This document shows positions 22,090 to 33,510 of a DNA stretch of 64,000 nt, one piece after another. The stretch lies in contig JAHLEZ010000005.1 of the NCBI GenBank assembly GCA_020726505.1, forward strand, positions 558,001-622,000, read 5' to 3'. Position 1 is the stretch's first letter; every line of letters starts with the position of its first letter. Both the position numbers and the translations under genes were made by a program. Origin of the DNA: Leptodontidium sp. MPI-SDFR-AT-0119. Taxonomy: Eukaryota > Ascomycota > Leotiomycetes > Helotiales > Leptodontidiaceae. The notes below the pieces were generated by a model. That model searched no databases, was not told the DNA's origin, and worked only from the letters and a program-made list of their open reading frames with translations.

Positions 22090-23134
22090 CTACATGACAT
22101 TGAAGTTGTACCTGTCAAGCAGACTATCCATAATCGTGAGAAGGGTCAGAGACGCGATATTTATGCTCCTCTGAATCCAAACATTGTCAGGCACTTTGTC
22201 CGTGACGTTGAATAGCTCATCGGAAACTAGAAATGCCCATGGATGTTCAACCCTCACATTGATACCCTCTTTTATCTGAAGGTCATGGAAGGAGATTCTG
22301 CCTGACCCTTCTCGACTCGTCACTCTTGGCTGGTTGGTCTTGAGGTAGGCCGGAGGTTTTGTTGCTAGGACGAGACGACAGGTTTTTGATCGCGGTGATG
22401 TCAACACGTCAGAACTTGATATGCCTTCATACCAGCTTCAAAAGGGTCTTTTATATGGAGAGGCAGGAACTGCAGTTGCTATGCCTCCTCGACACAGTCC
22501 TAGGATAGAGGATCGATACTGCTCTGCTTGAAATCTATTCAACACCATATCATGGAGCTTCTCGGACAGAAAGCGGTTCGCAAACGTGTCCCTGTCATCA
22601 TTCAAGTATTTGTTGTCCTGCCGTCGGAAGACGTGATAGCTCCTGAACTTTAAGCCTAGAGAAAGGTACTCCAAATGCGTCTTGATAATCAGTGTCTTGA
22701 GATTAAGATGTAACATTGAAACCTCGATGATCTCAATGATCTTTTGGCTGCGTACAGGGGAGAAGATCGACTGCCCAAGTAGTCTGCCATTCAGTCGCGG
22801 GGGCTCTCGAGATAAACAACCTACGATGCCTGGGCCATGACTTACCTTTTCATGCTCCATGGATAGAGACGGTGAGGGTGTCAGAGCTGGCCTTTGCAGG
22901 GAGGAACTCGATCTCGAAGCTGGGACAGAACGTCAGACAGGAAACCTCACCCGAAGTCCCAGTTTTTGTGTCTTCAATGGCGCTGGGATGGCCGCTCTCA
23001 GCCGGTGTTCGAGGGCTGTGGTTCAGACACACATTAGTCGTTTGGAGTGCTCGTCCTGGGCAGGGGAGGAATGGGGTTGGACCTGTGAGAGCTGAGGCAA
23101 TGGATATTGCTTTGTGTATTAGAACGAGAGACAT
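22090..23134 (-). CDS. Tentative lineage-specific gene or gene remnant of unknown function
   Basis: Three consecutive minus-strand frames (22850-23134, about 94 codons; 22438-22860, about 140 codons; 22090-22407, about 105 codons) look protein-like but do not join into one clean model. A good GTAAGT donor lies near 22,847 right after a five-codon ATG frame (MEHEK), with a possible phase-0 acceptor GGGCAG near 22,771 leading into a helical, Leu/Ile-rich stretch. The frame just upstream of that donor ends in a stop. No domain is recognised. It could be an orphan gene with unusual splicing or a decayed gene. Treat the boundaries as approximate. Confidence 0.25.
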
Positions 23135-23790
23135 GTTTGGAAGGAAGCTCTCAATCTAGACTTGATTCACTGTTCGGAGGTTGAGGAGCTGCATAAATCA
23201 CCAGGGGGAAGAGAGCCAAGGCCAATTTCACGGTCTTATGTCCATCACGTCTTTCAATTGATGGAAGTCCTATTCATCAATCCCCCAATGCCCAGTAAAC
23301 GCAAAGTCATCGTGTAAGTTAGATATGTAGCAGCCGGCGGTAAGTTGCGCATTCGTTGAGCCTGAAGCTCTCATTTGCATCCATTCCAGCGCCCAAAAAG
23401 GAGTGCTCTAGAACACAAGATAGAGGAAGACTCGACAGTAGCAACAATCTCACCGAAGCTCGAATGTTGCCCAAGTACACCCACAATAAAGCGTGCTCAA
23501 TACAATTTAATAGAGAAAGGAAAAGGAAAAGAAGAAGCTCTGGTGCCGAAATTTTCCTTTTGTGCCTGCGAGGTGGAGCTAACCAATCAGAGTCCTAGCT
23601 TAGCAAATGACCCGTGAATTACACGCTAAGGCCAAACGAACATCGACGGATGGGAAGCTTCATGAACGTCAAGACAGACGAGCTCAAGGTCCAATTGCCC
23701 CCCCCCCCCCCCCCCGCCTCCCTACGCCTACGGTGTCGATTTCCTTTCCTCTTCTGTGCTGTGCCGCGAAGTCGACGACGAGAGAACACA
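23135..23790. promoter_or_regulatory. Upstream region of the complex I gene with an 18-base poly-C run
   Basis: This stretch leads into the 75-kDa subunit gene. A homopolymer of 18 C at 23698-23715 lies 76 bases before the start codon, in the presumed leader or core promoter. No gene is supported. Confidence 0.5.
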
Positions 23791-26288
23791 ATGCTGCGGA
23801 ATTCTCTGGCACGGTCGGCGCTCCGGACGAGCAGACAGAGCTCTAACACCGCGAGGACCTTTGCGACGACGAGCAGGAGACAGGCCGAAGTTACACTCAC
23901 TGTTGGTAAGGCGCATGGGTTCTGCAGATGGTACAGAGTGAAAGATGGCTAATTGGCTCTTCAGATGGCAAGCAGGTGTCTATAGAAGGTATGTTGTGGG
24001 ATGAGAGTGCGTTGGGAGTGATGTTGACGATTGCAACAGCTGGTTCGGCTTTGATTCAAGCATGCGAGAAGGCCGGAGTTACAATACCTAGGTGAGCATT
24101 GAGACATATTTACACGTCAATAGACACCTTACTGACTTGTTTCTAGATACTGCTACCATGAGTGAGTCTCAATGCCGATTACGAATCGATTCTCCGCTGA
24201 CCCATAATAGAAAACTCATGATTGCTGGAAATTGTCGAATGTGCCTGGTAGAAGTCGAACGAGCACCCAAACCCGTGGCGTCATGTGCATGGCCCGTACA
24301 ACCCGGAATGGTCGTTAAGACCAACTCCCCCCTCGCACACAAAGCCCGTGAAGGAGTAATGGAGTTTTTGCTGGCCAACCACCCGCTCGATTGCCCCATC
24401 TGCGACCAGGGAGGAGAGTGTGATTTACAAGATCAATCGATGAGATATGGAGCTGATAGAGGACGATTCCACGAGATTGGTGGCAAGCGTGCTACGGAAG
24501 ATAAGAATATCGGACCTCTCATCAAGACTTCGATGAACAGATGTATCCACTGCACGAGATGTATTCGATTCGCCAACGACATTGCAGGTGCACCGGAACT
24601 GGGATCTACCGGCCGTGGAAACGACATGCAGATTGGAACATACCTAGAAAAAAACCTGGACTCCGAGATGTCCGGTAACGTTATCGATTTGTGCCCCGTT
24701 GGAGCTCTCACATCCAAGCCATATGCCTTCAGAGCACGACCTTGGGAATTGAAGCACACCGAATCGATAGATGTCTTGGACGGTCTTGGATCAAATATTC
24801 GCGTGGATTCGAGGGGATTGGAGGTTATGCGAATCTTGCCCAGACTCAATGACGATGTCAACGAGGAATGGATCAACGACAAATCTCGATTCGCCTGCGA
24901 CGGATTGAAGACCCAAAGACTTACTGTCCCACTCATCCGAAAAGACAACAAATTCCTTCCAGCCAGCTGGGAGCAAGCTTTGGTCGAGATTGGAGCAGCA
25001 TTCAAGGACTTTGCGCCAAAGGGCAACGAGTTCAAGGCAATCGCTGGTGACCTCGTCGAAGTCGAATCCATGGTGGCCTTGAAGGATTTGGCCAACAAGC
25101 TCGGCTCAGAGAACTTAGCCCTTGATCAACCATCTGGAAGTCAACCAATCGCTCATGGAATCGATGTTCGCTCTAATTATTTGTTCAACTCGAAGATCTG
25201 GGGTGTTGAGGAAGCCGATGCCATTCTTATTGTTGGCAGCAACCCTCGACACGAGGCCGCTGGCTTGAACGCCCGTATCCGGAAGCAATGGATGAGATCA
25301 GATCTCGAAATTGGCGTTGTCGGCGAATCCTGGCAATCTACCTTCGAGTTTGAGCACTTGGGAACCGATGCTGCTGCTCTGAAGAAGGCTCTTGCTGGTC
25401 CATTCGGCAAGAAGTTGCAAGCAGCCAAGCGACCAATGATCATCGTAGGATCAGGTGTTACCGATCACGCTGATGCTAAGGCCATCTACGAGATGGTTGG
25501 TGCATTTGTGGAGAAGAACGCTGCCAACTTCTTGACCGAGGAGTGGAATGGTTACAATGTCCTTCAACGTTCTGCATCAAGAGCTGGTGCTTACGAAGTT
25601 GGATTCACAACTCCATCCACCGCCGTTGCCAACACAAAACCCAAGTTCGTCTGGCTCCTCGGTGCCGATGAGTTTGACGCCGCCGATATTCCAAAGGATG
25701 CTTTTGTCGTCTACCAAGGTCATCACGGCGATCGTGGTGCCCAAGTCGCGGATGTTGTTCTCCCCGGTGCCGCCTACACTGAGAAGTCAGGTACCTATGT
25801 CAACACTGAGGGCCGTGTCCAAATGACCCGTGCCGCTACTTCATTACCTGGTGCAGCCCGAGCAGACTGGAAGATCATCCGAGCGGCCAGTGAGTTCATG
25901 GGCGCAGCTCTTCCATACGATGACGTTGCCCAACTGCGTGACCGTATGGTTGAGATCAGTCCCGCGTTGGCCAGCTACGATGTCGTTGAACCAGTGGCTC
26001 TAAAGCAGCTGAGCAAGGTACAATTGGTAGACCAGAACAAGGGCAGCAAGCCCACTGGAGCGCCATTCAAGAAAGTTATCGAGAACTTCTATTTCACAGA
26101 CGTTATTTCAAGAAGGTATGAGCACCTCCTTTCATTCATTACTAGAACAGTCCCACTAACATGGATAAAGTTCGCCAACAATGGCAAGATGTTCAGCAGC
26201 GAAGGAACAGAATAACCCAGAGACAAACTTCATGGCTTCGGGCTACTCGAGCGAACATCCCCACGGGCAGGCTGCGTATGGGTCGTAA
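23791..26288 (+). CDS. nuo78: NADH:ubiquinone oxidoreductase 75/78-kDa subunit, mitochondrial complex I
   Basis: Six exons (23791-23905, 23965-23988, 24040-24091, 24147-24161, 24211-26115, 26171-26288) give 742 residues, matching the size of fungal NUO-78. It begins with an Arg/Ser-rich mitochondrial presequence. The N-terminal ferredoxin-like region has the cluster ligands YCYHEK and GNCRMCLVEVE. HPLDCPICDQGGECD supplies the His-Cys3 ligands of cluster N5, and CIHCTRC with LCPVGALT those of N4. The rest is the molybdopterin-oxidoreductase-like domain. The last exon restores the conserved fungal tail (SSPTMARCSAAK); reading through the 55-nt intron would give a false end at 26215. Exons 2 and 4 are only 24 and 15 nt. 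Confidence 0.95.
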
Positions 26289-26819
26289 TCTTGTATTTTG
26301 TATCTCCTTTTCGTCCTGAATTGGTGTTGTGTTGGCTGTGTATATATGGGAAGTGGTAAAATACAAAGAATGCAAGAAATTAAACAAAATGGATTCGTCC
26401 CCTTGACCTTATCCCCTTCGGTTGTGTGTGTGATGTGATGTGATGATTTTCTTGCTGAACTTTTTGCATTAAAAGTTGATCTTTAACGAAAACCCAAATC
26501 TAATCCTGTTACATACTGTACATCAATGTGACTGAATTGGAAGACTAGTCATTCCTTCCATCGTTCCGCCGGATCGAGGTCCGACTTTCGAATTTGCCTT
26601 TCCATTCGATTCATCCCAACGCCAACCATGTATGCATGCACAGCATTCATTGCCTGCCCGCCCAGGAATAACAGCTCTCTCGAGCACCGCCCATAGAATA
26701 ATCCCCCTATTCATATTCCCCAAACCTTTTCACACCATATCCCTCTTCTCCCAAGCTCCAGCTCCACCCGGATACCAAAAAGCGAAGCTGAGTCAAGTCA
26801 AGTCAAGCTACGCTCCTCC
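26289..26819. other. Convergent intergenic region, complex I / ERD2
   Basis: About 530 bp of 3' flank of both genes. It has a (GTGAT)-rich run near 26,425-26,447 and a TCAAG triple repeat at 26,791-26,807; nothing else was seen. Confidence 0.5.
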
Positions 26820-27657
26820 CTATACTGGCAGAGCGAACTTCTTCCCCTTCATAACCTTCGTGTAGTAAATCCAGAAGAAGTCCGAGTACAGCACCGTCTG
26901 AACCAGACCCGCCATCACAGAGATGCCATCCCAGTGTCCCTCCGCCCAGTACCGATAGATCCAATTCGGGATATATAGGGCGCGGTAGCTGCCCAGCGCG
27001 AAAAGGTAATGCGTAGTGATCGTCTCGGCCTCGCCCGTCCTCTGCAGGAGGAACAGCTGTGGGAGGATAGCGACGGATTCCAACCAGATGGAAAACGCCC
27101 ACAGGATCTCCGACGGCGTGTACTTGTAGGGGAAGATGATGGCGAGGACGAGCGAGCCGCCGAGAAGGTACTGCACGCGGAAGGTGTCGATGTTAGGGTC
27201 GTGCGTGGGCTTATAGGCTGTTGTCATCAGGTAGATGGTGTAGCCTGAGGAGCTGAGGAAGAGTAGCTTGAAGATGGTGTTGTAGGCGCTGTCGCCGAAG
27301 GTCCAGAAGAGGTCGATGTAGCGCGTCACGTAGACCATTAGGTAGAGGGCTTGGGATTTGAAGGATATGCCTGAGCAGGACTGGGAGGTGATATATGTTA
27401 GCTGGTTGTTGTGCCTTGGCTTGGTTTGGCTTGACTTGACTGATACCAGAAAACTCTCAATTGAAAGGAATGTATTGAATTGAAGCAATTGGAGTCGAGT
27501 AAAGGGAGGGACGTAAACGTACGTTGGTTTGATGCATCTTGTGTAATAATATCAAAATCGATACCAGATGGGAGAGATCTCCTGTAGCCAACCTGTCAAC
27601 ACAGTTCTTCTCCCTTCTCCACCCTCAACACTTACCCAGCACCCTGAAAAGATTCAT
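26820..27657 (-). CDS. ERD2: ER lumen protein-retaining receptor (HDEL receptor)
   Basis: Exons 27636-27657, 27523-27581 and 26820-27380 give 213 residues, the standard length. It starts MNLFRVLGDLSHLVSILILL. It contains SCSGISFKSQALYLMVYVTRYIDL, the highly conserved first-helix and loop region, and a further set of helices ending KKFALPV, for seven in all. ERD2 binds HDEL/KDEL-bearing escaped ER residents in the Golgi and returns them by COPI transport. The first two exons are 22 and 59 nt and join in phases 1 and 0. The gene is divergent from the WLM protease gene. Confidence 0.95.
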
Positions 27658-28157
27658 GATTGGTTTTCCGGGAACGCCCAAGCGTTATTCTTGCGTTTGT
27701 TCGTGCAACGGTGAAGGAGTGGATTGCTGCTCGCCTTCAGCAGCTAGATTGTCGCTGTCGAAGGTTGTGTCAATGGGGTTGTTGGGAGTGAGTGAGGTTG
27801 GCGCAAAATGCAATGTGGACTGAACTGAAATCGGACCCGGCTGGATGAGGACACGCTTCTACGGGCGCGATTGCCTTTGGAGGGCGCTTGTCGCGTTTGC
27901 CCCGATGATCTCTTGGCAGGCGGGATGGAGAAAATAGCCGCGTTAGTGGACAGGGGTGGCGAGTTGCAGCTGGGACGGTGGGAGTGACGATTACGAAGCG
28001 GAGGAGCCTGGAAACTTCTATGGTAGGACAGGACAGGATAGTAATCAACAACGACAATGAGCTTTCTTTAATATAACAAACAATACAATACAAATACTTA
28101 CTTCTTCAACACATCCAAGTACTTCTTACATCACTTCAAGTGCACATTCAGTTCAAC
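27658..28157. promoter_or_regulatory. Divergent promoter, ERD2 / WLM protease
   Basis: 500 bp between start codons. The plus-strand side just before 28158 is rich in CTT/ACA, typical of a fungal leader. No gene is seen. Confidence 0.45.
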
Positions 28158-29222
28158 ATGGCGACTGATACAGAAGACACTGGTTCTACTGACAACCAAG
28201 ATCTAGTCTCCATTACCTTCACCCACCACGGCACACCTCACTCCTACACATTCCCACATGATGCCACGATCCTGGATCTCTCCGACGAAGTCGTTGACAC
28301 CCTCTCCATCCCGTCCTCCAACCAAAAGTTCATGATCTCCAAACTCGGCCTCTTGAAGCCGCCCTTCAAAGACCCAACCCTCCTCCTCTCAACCCTTACA
28401 ACCAAGAAGATAAACCTCCTCGGCAGCACCGCCCTAGAAGCTTCCTCCATCGCCCTCGCCCAAGAAGAGGCCTCGCGGCGGGTAAACAGACGAAACGCCC
28501 GGCCCGCCCAGAAAGTCAAGGCTTACAAAACCCACGACTGGAAGAAAGAGCAAGAGGAGAACCAATACACATTCACCACCCTGCGTCCCTTACCATACCT
28601 GCCCAACCCAGAGAAGAGTCTCAAGTTCCTACAGAGGTTGAAGGACGATATCGGGATAAAGGCTGCGATGCGGAGGCATAAATTCACAGTCCCGCTCCTC
28701 ACGGAGATGAATCCCGTGGAACATACACAGTCGAATCATGAAGGGACGACACGGACGCTGGGTTTGAATAGGAATGCCGGGGAGGTTATTGAGTTGAGGT
28801 TGCGTACGGATGCGTATGATGGATATAGGGATTATAAGACGATTCGCAAGACGCTGTGTCATGAGTTGGCGCATAACGTGCATGGGCCGCACGATCGCAA
28901 TTTTTGGGATCTGTGTAAGCTGATTGAGAAGGAGGTTGAGAAGGCAGATTATACGAAGAGTGGGTTTACGGTTGGGGAACAGGATGAGTATGCTCCTGGT
29001 GGTGAAGAGGACGAGGTTGATGATCATGGGGGGTGGACGGGAGGAGAGTTTGTATTGGGGAGTAGTAGAGGGGATGGTGCGGAGAGTGTTGGAGGGAGTG
29101 GAAGTGGGAGTAGTGAAGGCATGAGTAGGAGGGAGATTTTAGCGAAGGCCGCGGAGGAGAGGGTGAAGCGGTTGAGAGATCAGCAGGGTGGAAGGAGTGA
29201 AAATGCAGGAAGTGGTTCGTGA
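28158..29222 (+). CDS. Ubiquitin-like plus WLM-domain metalloprotease (Wss1-like)
   Basis: A single exon of 354 residues from the ATG at 28158; the frame extends six codons upstream without an ATG. Residues 15-85 resemble a ubiquitin-like fold (ITFTHHGTPHSYTF, TILDLSDEVV). The WLM domain has the zinc site HELAHNVHGPH (H235, E236, H239, H245), so the catalytic motif is complete. The tail is acidic, then Gly/Ser-rich, with a charged helix at the end. WLM proteases of the Wss1/SPRTN group act on DNA-protein crosslinks and SUMO- or ubiquitin-linked substrates. Members with an N-terminal ubiquitin-like domain form a separate, less studied branch. No VCP-binding motif was identified with confidence. 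Confidence 0.88.
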   Translation: MATDTEDTGSTDNQDLVSITFTHHGTPHSYTFPHDATILDLSDEVVDTLSIPSSNQKFMISKLGLLKPPFKDPTLLLSTLTTKKINLLGSTALEASSIALAQEEASRRVNRRNARPAQKVKAYKTHDWKKEQEENQYTFTTLRPLPYLPNPEKSLKFLQRLKDDIGIKAAMRRHKFTVPLLTEMNPVEHTQSNHEGTTRTLGLNRNAGEVIELRLRTDAYDGYRDYKTIRKTLCHELAHNVHGPHDRNFWDLCKLIEKEVEKADYTKSGFTVGEQDEYAPGGEEDEVDDHGGWTGGEFVLGSSRGDGAESVGGSGSGSSEGMSRREILAKAAEERVKRLRDQQGGRSENAGSGS

Positions 29223-30008
29223 GTAATATTACAGGTTTTCAAGTAATATTTGCATATTTGAGCGCTGGCGTTGGGCTTGGGATTAGGCATGATTATGGTA
29301 ATTCTTGCATAGACTTGCGAGGGGAATTATAGTTCTCGATTCAGACACTCTTGGGGCTTTTACTTGACGTCAAGTCGGACCTCGCTTCCCACTTGTGCTG
29401 TAGAGGCATTCACAAGTTGACTGGTGAGACTGTACTGAACTTTATAATAGGAATTAGAAGTCCGCCAACCGACCAGAGTACTTGCGTTACTCCATGAAGT
29501 CATTTGGTCACTACAGCGGAGGAAGGATTTAGTTATCATTTCGCAAGTTATGCGTAAGAGCCTAGACCAATTAGCTTCATATCGATCACTTTATTGTCTT
29601 CTTTCGGTTCCCGGATTTACGTCCATTGCTCAATCCAATGTCAACCACCAAAGATTGAATCTGCATTTGCCGTAGGTTTTCAAGCATCGGTTTCACAGTG
29701 ATGTGTTACCAAACACCATAGGCGTGAAAACTTTCGGGGAAAATAAAGAGGAAGGGCAAGAATCTCGCGCTTAGCATCTGTTTATATAATTTCTTTGACG
29801 CAGCAGGGAGAAGATCACCCATGCCACCTTATCCCATCCCATCGAACTGGTACTGGCTCAAACGGCTAAACACCAGAGAAGACAAGACAGACAGACAGAC
29901 GACGGACTTCTTTCCTCCCAGACCGTCGCGTGGCTGAGCCGTCGGGTCGGATAAATGTTTGTTGGTCGTTGATGTTTGGAGCTGGAGGGCGATCAATGAT
30001 TGAATTAC
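29223..30008. other. Convergent intergenic region with a perfect 14-bp CRE-like palindrome
   Basis: About 785 bp between two convergent genes. At 29362-29375 lies the perfect palindrome ACTTGACGTCAAGT, whose core TGACGTCA is the full ATF/CREB site. No gene is visible. Confidence 0.5.
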
Positions 30009-31713
30009 TTAACCCCACAGGAGAAAGCCCCCCGGCCACGTATCGATAAAAGCCTCTTGCGGCAAGAAAAACAGGGTCCAAAATATCTCAAAGACAAGAA
30101 ACATGCGAGCCAGTATATAAGGCAGTCCGAAAAACGCCAGGAGGACAATTCCGTGAATGCGTCTCGCCATCAGGGTCTCCTTGTTTTCGGCCCAAGCATT
30201 GTAATGCGACCATTGCAAATTGAAATATACAGATAAGAGCGGAAGAACCGTAGTCAGAATAGAAGAAATCCTCCACAGGATTAACTCGGAATGGGTTGGA
30301 AAGTGGAAGTTCCACGCAAGGCAGTGAAGACTCCCGAATAATGTTCCGCCGATGACGGAACCGGCGATTACACTGACTACCGCAGGATGATTGAGACTGA
30401 ACCACGCCATCAGCGTTCGGGTAATGGTGTTATCATATCCGGAAAATAAATTTGCAAGGTAGACAGCATGGCTGGCATCGTTGGGGATGGGCATAAGATT
30501 CAAAGACTCGTCTTTGTCTCCTTGCACACGGTGCCAGGTCCAGAGGTAGCCGGGTCCGAATGTTGCCAGGGCTAGGATTTGATCTTCTTTGGGAGCCTTG
30601 GTCGCTTTGATTTCGTATCGTGTTGTGATACCCCGTGGACGGTCCCAGTGTATGACATAAGTGACAATACTGCATGCGGCGAACGCCAGTGTGGCGATTT
30701 CCATTTGCGAGGAGAGGATGCCATTTTGATGGCGGATTAGGAGCTGTATCATCAGCCAGATGACTTGGGTTACAGCGATCAATTTGGCCAGGAAGTCTGT
30801 GTTAGTCATTGACTCTAAGTCTTGTGAAGATACGGGGGGCAGTAACTTGAAGAGCTGGAAATCTTTGGCTCTCAGAAGTTGGAGAGCAGTCAGCGCCCAG
30901 GCTTCGTGTTTGAAGCGCTCCAAGTTGATGGCTTGGAAGGAGGATATTGGAGCCATCGACTTCGGTTTATCAGAGTGCGCCACTGGCAATGTCGGCATAG
31001 ATTTCCCAAGATGAAATGACCCAGGATCTGTATTTGAAACTTTGTCGCTCTTTAGCTTTGCATTACTGTCAGTGTGGCTTTTACTAACCGGATCGGGCAG
31101 AGATATGGTAGCTGTCGCTTTTGAGTTGTGCTGCCCTGCCACTTGCGCTTCATGGACAGGCGTCAATGTCCTAGAAGTATTTCTAATTGATTGAGAAAAC
31201 CCTTTGTCGAGCGTCGGAGTAAAGTGAAATCCAGAGTAATCTACTGCAGTGGAACCCAAGCCAGAGGAGTTTGAGTTCCTTATCTCCAAGATGTCTACTC
31301 CAAAGAAACCAACTTCGGAAAAGTCGAGATAATATCCACCCATGTTCATGACATATGCATGGACCATTTCCATCTCGTCACCGAATCTCGATTTCAAGGT
31401 CATAAGACTGCTGGCTGCAGCGAATCTTTCGCTAATGGCCCGTCCCATAATGTACTCTGGCGCGACAATTGTTAGGATCATCCACCAGAGCGTTGTCCTC
31501 ATGTCGAGAAATCCCCACCAGGCACTGACGAGCCAGCCATGTTTTACGCCCGTCGAATTGTCGACGTGCGGGGATGTTCAGGTGCTGAATGTTCCATGTG
31601 CAAAGAATGATTATCGATAGACAGTTCCACAGGATTGACAAAGTACCGCGAGTACTCGGAAATGCTACAAAGTTGGTGTTTGGGGGCGGAAGCGTACAGT
31701 TCGGTTTGAACAT
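30009..31713 (-). CDS. Fungal multi-pass membrane protein with an apparent frameshift near the N-terminus
   Basis: An intact 497-codon frame starts at an internal ATG (31502). It contains WWMILTIVAPEYIMGRAI, a Ser/Thr-rich loop and about six later hydrophobic segments, and ends FLLWG. This is the pattern of a large, uncharacterised Pezizomycotina membrane-protein family. The family's N-terminal part is present just upstream but in another frame (STRGTLSILWNC, LCTWNIQHLNIP). The two frames are offset by one base between about 31,520 and 31,570, and I find no intron of suitable length. The in-frame upstream ATG is at 31713. A signal-peptide-like stretch lies further up, behind an in-frame stop and without an ATG. 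It is either a recent pseudogene, a shorter functional protein, or an assembly error. Confidence 0.6.
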
Positions 31714-33050
31714 AATATCTTCTGCCGTTGGGGAAACCAAGAGGCCGAAGAGATAATAAACTTTCAAGAAGAATACGGTTGTATCCCTTTCGAATCAGAG
31801 AACATTCTGAGAAGAAATAGAAATGGGGTAAGCCATCGAAAACCTCGAGATTCTGCTGAGAGATTCTATGAGCTGTGCAGTGTGCACACACTACATGGGC
31901 GAAGGTGGACAGTGCGGTGGCTGAGGTTTCTCGAAATTTCAAGAAAACATCAAGGATTGATTGACTTTGGCTAGTCAGAGGATTTCGTGGCGTTCAGAAA
32001 TTTGGAACCCCTGCTGGATGCTGACAGCTCATTTGTATCTTTCATTTCTCGACACAGCCTCAAAATGGCCATCCGCAGCCTTAGTTTTCATGTCCTGTAC
32101 AGTTCTCCCTTTACTCAGTGGAGTGTAAATGCGGCTATTCACTACCAGGCAAAGGAGGTTAATTGGTTCGTCAGATATTCCTGTGTTGGAGAAGCCCCAT
32201 TTTCAGTTCATTGAATAAAGGGAGTACGTGTGGTAACTCATACATAGCCTCGTGGAAGCCACGATGGAAGCCATTATTGGACCGCATTATTCTCTAACCA
32301 ATGTGTATTCGCTTGAGTTTATTATTTCTTCTGGGACAAAAAGAATGCCATTAAGTGATCCTGTAAGACGATTTCCCTCTTTTCCTAATAGTAACTCTCT
32401 GAGTTGATCTTGTGTTCTGACGACAATTGCTTGTCGTCAAGAAACCCATACCACGAAGAGTTTCAGAGCCAAGACAAATAGTAGTAAACAATTTTAAAAC
32501 AATAGGCAAGATAAACCCCGAACACCCAACTCGTGCAGAATCTGTTACTGGCGAGCTATCCATCTCAAGCTCCAGTTCACGATGCAGATATTGAGATGAC
32601 ATTTTATCCTGACAATCCTCTGGCTGCGATGCGCTGACTTTCGAGCACCTGGCCTCAGCCTTCTCCAGGTTGTTTCAGGAGCAGAGGGGCTCAGACCATA
32701 TGTTATTGGTGTTGTTTCCGAAACGGGTTTGTTCTCATCTGTTTCTATTTCTGGATCAAGTTCTAGAAGTCTAAGAATTATCTGCTGAGAACACCATCTG
32801 ATGAACATACGAATGGACGATTACGATGAAGAAGAAGAGGGAAACCCGTCATGACTTATGGGCTTTGTTTACGTTGATCTCGGCAGTTCTCGCTTGCTTC
32901 CCAGATCGGCTCCCCACTTCCGAGGACCGCTAAGTCATGACTCACTTCAAAACATCGTGAATGGATCGTTAACAAGACTCAAGTCACAAAAATTTAAATT
33001 CCGTACGAGGAAATTGAATTTGACAAAGGTTTATTTTGCCATCTACAGTA
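31714..33050. other. Intergenic region left of the RidA gene
   Basis: About 1.3 kb. An ATG frame on the minus strand at 32545-32808 (87 codons) is Arg/Ile-rich and has no recognisable feature; I do not call it. The start of the stretch may hold the decayed signal-peptide exon of the membrane protein. Confidence 0.45.
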
Positions 33051-33510
33051 ATGGAAAGAAAGAATATCTCATCCGGCTCTTCATTCGAAGCCGAAATCGG
33101 CTATTCGCGCGCAGTAGTCACAGGGTCATGGATCCTCGTCTCAGGAACCACTGGGTCTGTTCTCCTTCCCCAACTTAAAACCACTAGCTAACAAACTAAC
33201 TACCCAAAGATACGACTACACCACCGGCGTCCTCCCACCCACCATAATCGAGCAAACAGAGCAAACGCTCAAGAACATCTCATCCGCACTCGCTGAAGCA
33301 GGAGCCTCTCTCAAAGACGTAGTTAGAGTTACGTATATCTTACCTGATAAGAAAGAGTTCCCGTTGATATGGCCGGTGTTGAGGAGGGCGTTTGGGGATG
33401 TGAGACCGGCGGCAACGATGATGCAGGCGGAGCTTATGAGGGATGAGATGAGGATTGAGATTGAAGTCACGGCGAGGAAGGAGGGGAGTGAGGGTGAGGG
33501 ATCGATATGA
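33051..33510 (+). CDS. RidA/YjgF/YER057c-family protein
   Basis: Exons 33051-33154 and 33210-33510 give 134 residues, the normal family size. SRAVVTGSWILVSGTTGYDY, TLKNISSALAEAGASLKDVVRVTYIL and PAATMMQAEL are the three diagnostic blocks. The Arg of VRVTYIL is the residue that in RidA binds the substrate carboxylate. The family hydrolyses reactive enamine/imine intermediates from PLP enzymes. Many fungal paralogues like this one are of unproven specificity. The intron (55 nt) has a weak GTCTGT donor, but the frame join forms the conserved Gly of TTGYDY. Confidence 0.88.

Noticed and set aside
26791..27441. TCAAG repeat at 26,791-26,807 and CTTGA repeat near 27,430 as transposon ends
   Set aside because: The matches are only about 12 bases of simple repeat, one lies in an ERD2 intron, and the interval holds an intact conserved gene without target duplications.
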